The position numbers were made by a program, and so were the translations under genes. Below the pieces are notes generated by a model that was not told the DNA's origin, searched no databases, and was given only the letters and a program-made list of their open reading frames with translations. Shown here in pieces: positions 63,988 through 64,000 of a stretch of 64,000 nucleotides of DNA. How positions within the stretch are numbered: the stretch's first letter is position 1; each line of letters starts with the position of its first letter. The DNA comes from Odontocerum albicorne (taxonomy: Eukaryota > Arthropoda > Insecta > Trichoptera > Odontoceridae), in NCBI GenBank assembly GCA_949825065.1, contig OX463849.1, positions 5,208,001 to 5,272,000 on the forward strand. Reading direction: 5' to 3'.

Positions 63988-64000
63988 TTAACCCTTCCCT
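63988..64000 (+). mobile_element. start of a fourth TTAA MITE, cut by window end
   Basis: TTAA then CCCTTCCCT at the very last bases equals the left terminus of the MITEs at 35696 and 37561. Confidence 0.7.

Overview
The window is strongly AT-rich eukaryotic DNA with no prokaryotic operons and no recognisable host exon. The repeat families seen are Penelope-like elements with GIY-YIG endonucleases, RTE- and Jockey/CR1-like LINEs, mariner, TTAA-flanked piggyBac-type MITEs, tRNA-derived SINEs, Helitron ends and solo LTRs. This mix suggests an arthropod, most likely an insect; that is an inference, and the species cannot be named from the sequence. Almost everything identifiable is decayed repeat DNA, so the window reads as gene-poor intergenic or heterochromatin-like sequence. 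Most open reading frames in it are chance frames or opposite-strand shadows of degraded retroelements.

Layout. 0-10 kb: a 71-bp tandem repeat, a 627-bp foldback element, a reverse-transcriptase relic, a LINE 3' end (LINE-A), RTE-type LINE tails and a solo LTR. 10-20 kb: a solo LTR inside a small tandem duplication, a Tc1-like transposase relic, an AT-cored element, a divergent TTAA MITE, a Penelope tail and more LINE tails. 20-30 kb: an RTE copy with a clean 16-bp target duplication, a minus-strand solo LTR, and a Penelope fragment with a readable GIY-YIG domain between inverted terminal units. 30-40 kb: two long copies of one RTE-type tail, a composite tandem repeat, an internally deleted mariner and two TTAA MITEs, one of them nested in a Penelope unit. 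40-50 kb: a 40-bp tandem array, two solo LTRs, nested LINE-in-Penelope, a second AT-cored element, a 43-bp array with six-unit higher-order structure and a Helitron 3' end. 50-64 kb: a third TTAA MITE, four palindromic Penelope dimers, a second Penelope family, a 135-bp satellite with three-unit higher-order structure, a repeat interrupted by a SINE, a second foldback element, and the start of another TTAA MITE at the last base.

The elements make sense as layers. Target-site duplications or uninterrupted paralogues let several insertions be ordered: a MITE into a Penelope unit, an RTE into a Penelope unit, an RTE-like LINE into an unknown repeat, a SINE into an unknown repeat, and an LTR into a tandem duplication. 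The SINE family shares its last ~45 bp with the 3' end of LINE-A, the expected sign of SINE mobilisation by that LINE. The most interesting signal is the Penelope terminal unit. It carries a hammerhead-ribozyme-like core (CUGANGAU, a hairpin, then GAAAC), it recurs about fifteen times in two families with compensating stem changes, and in four places it forms head-to-head palindromes, two of them in a tandem array.
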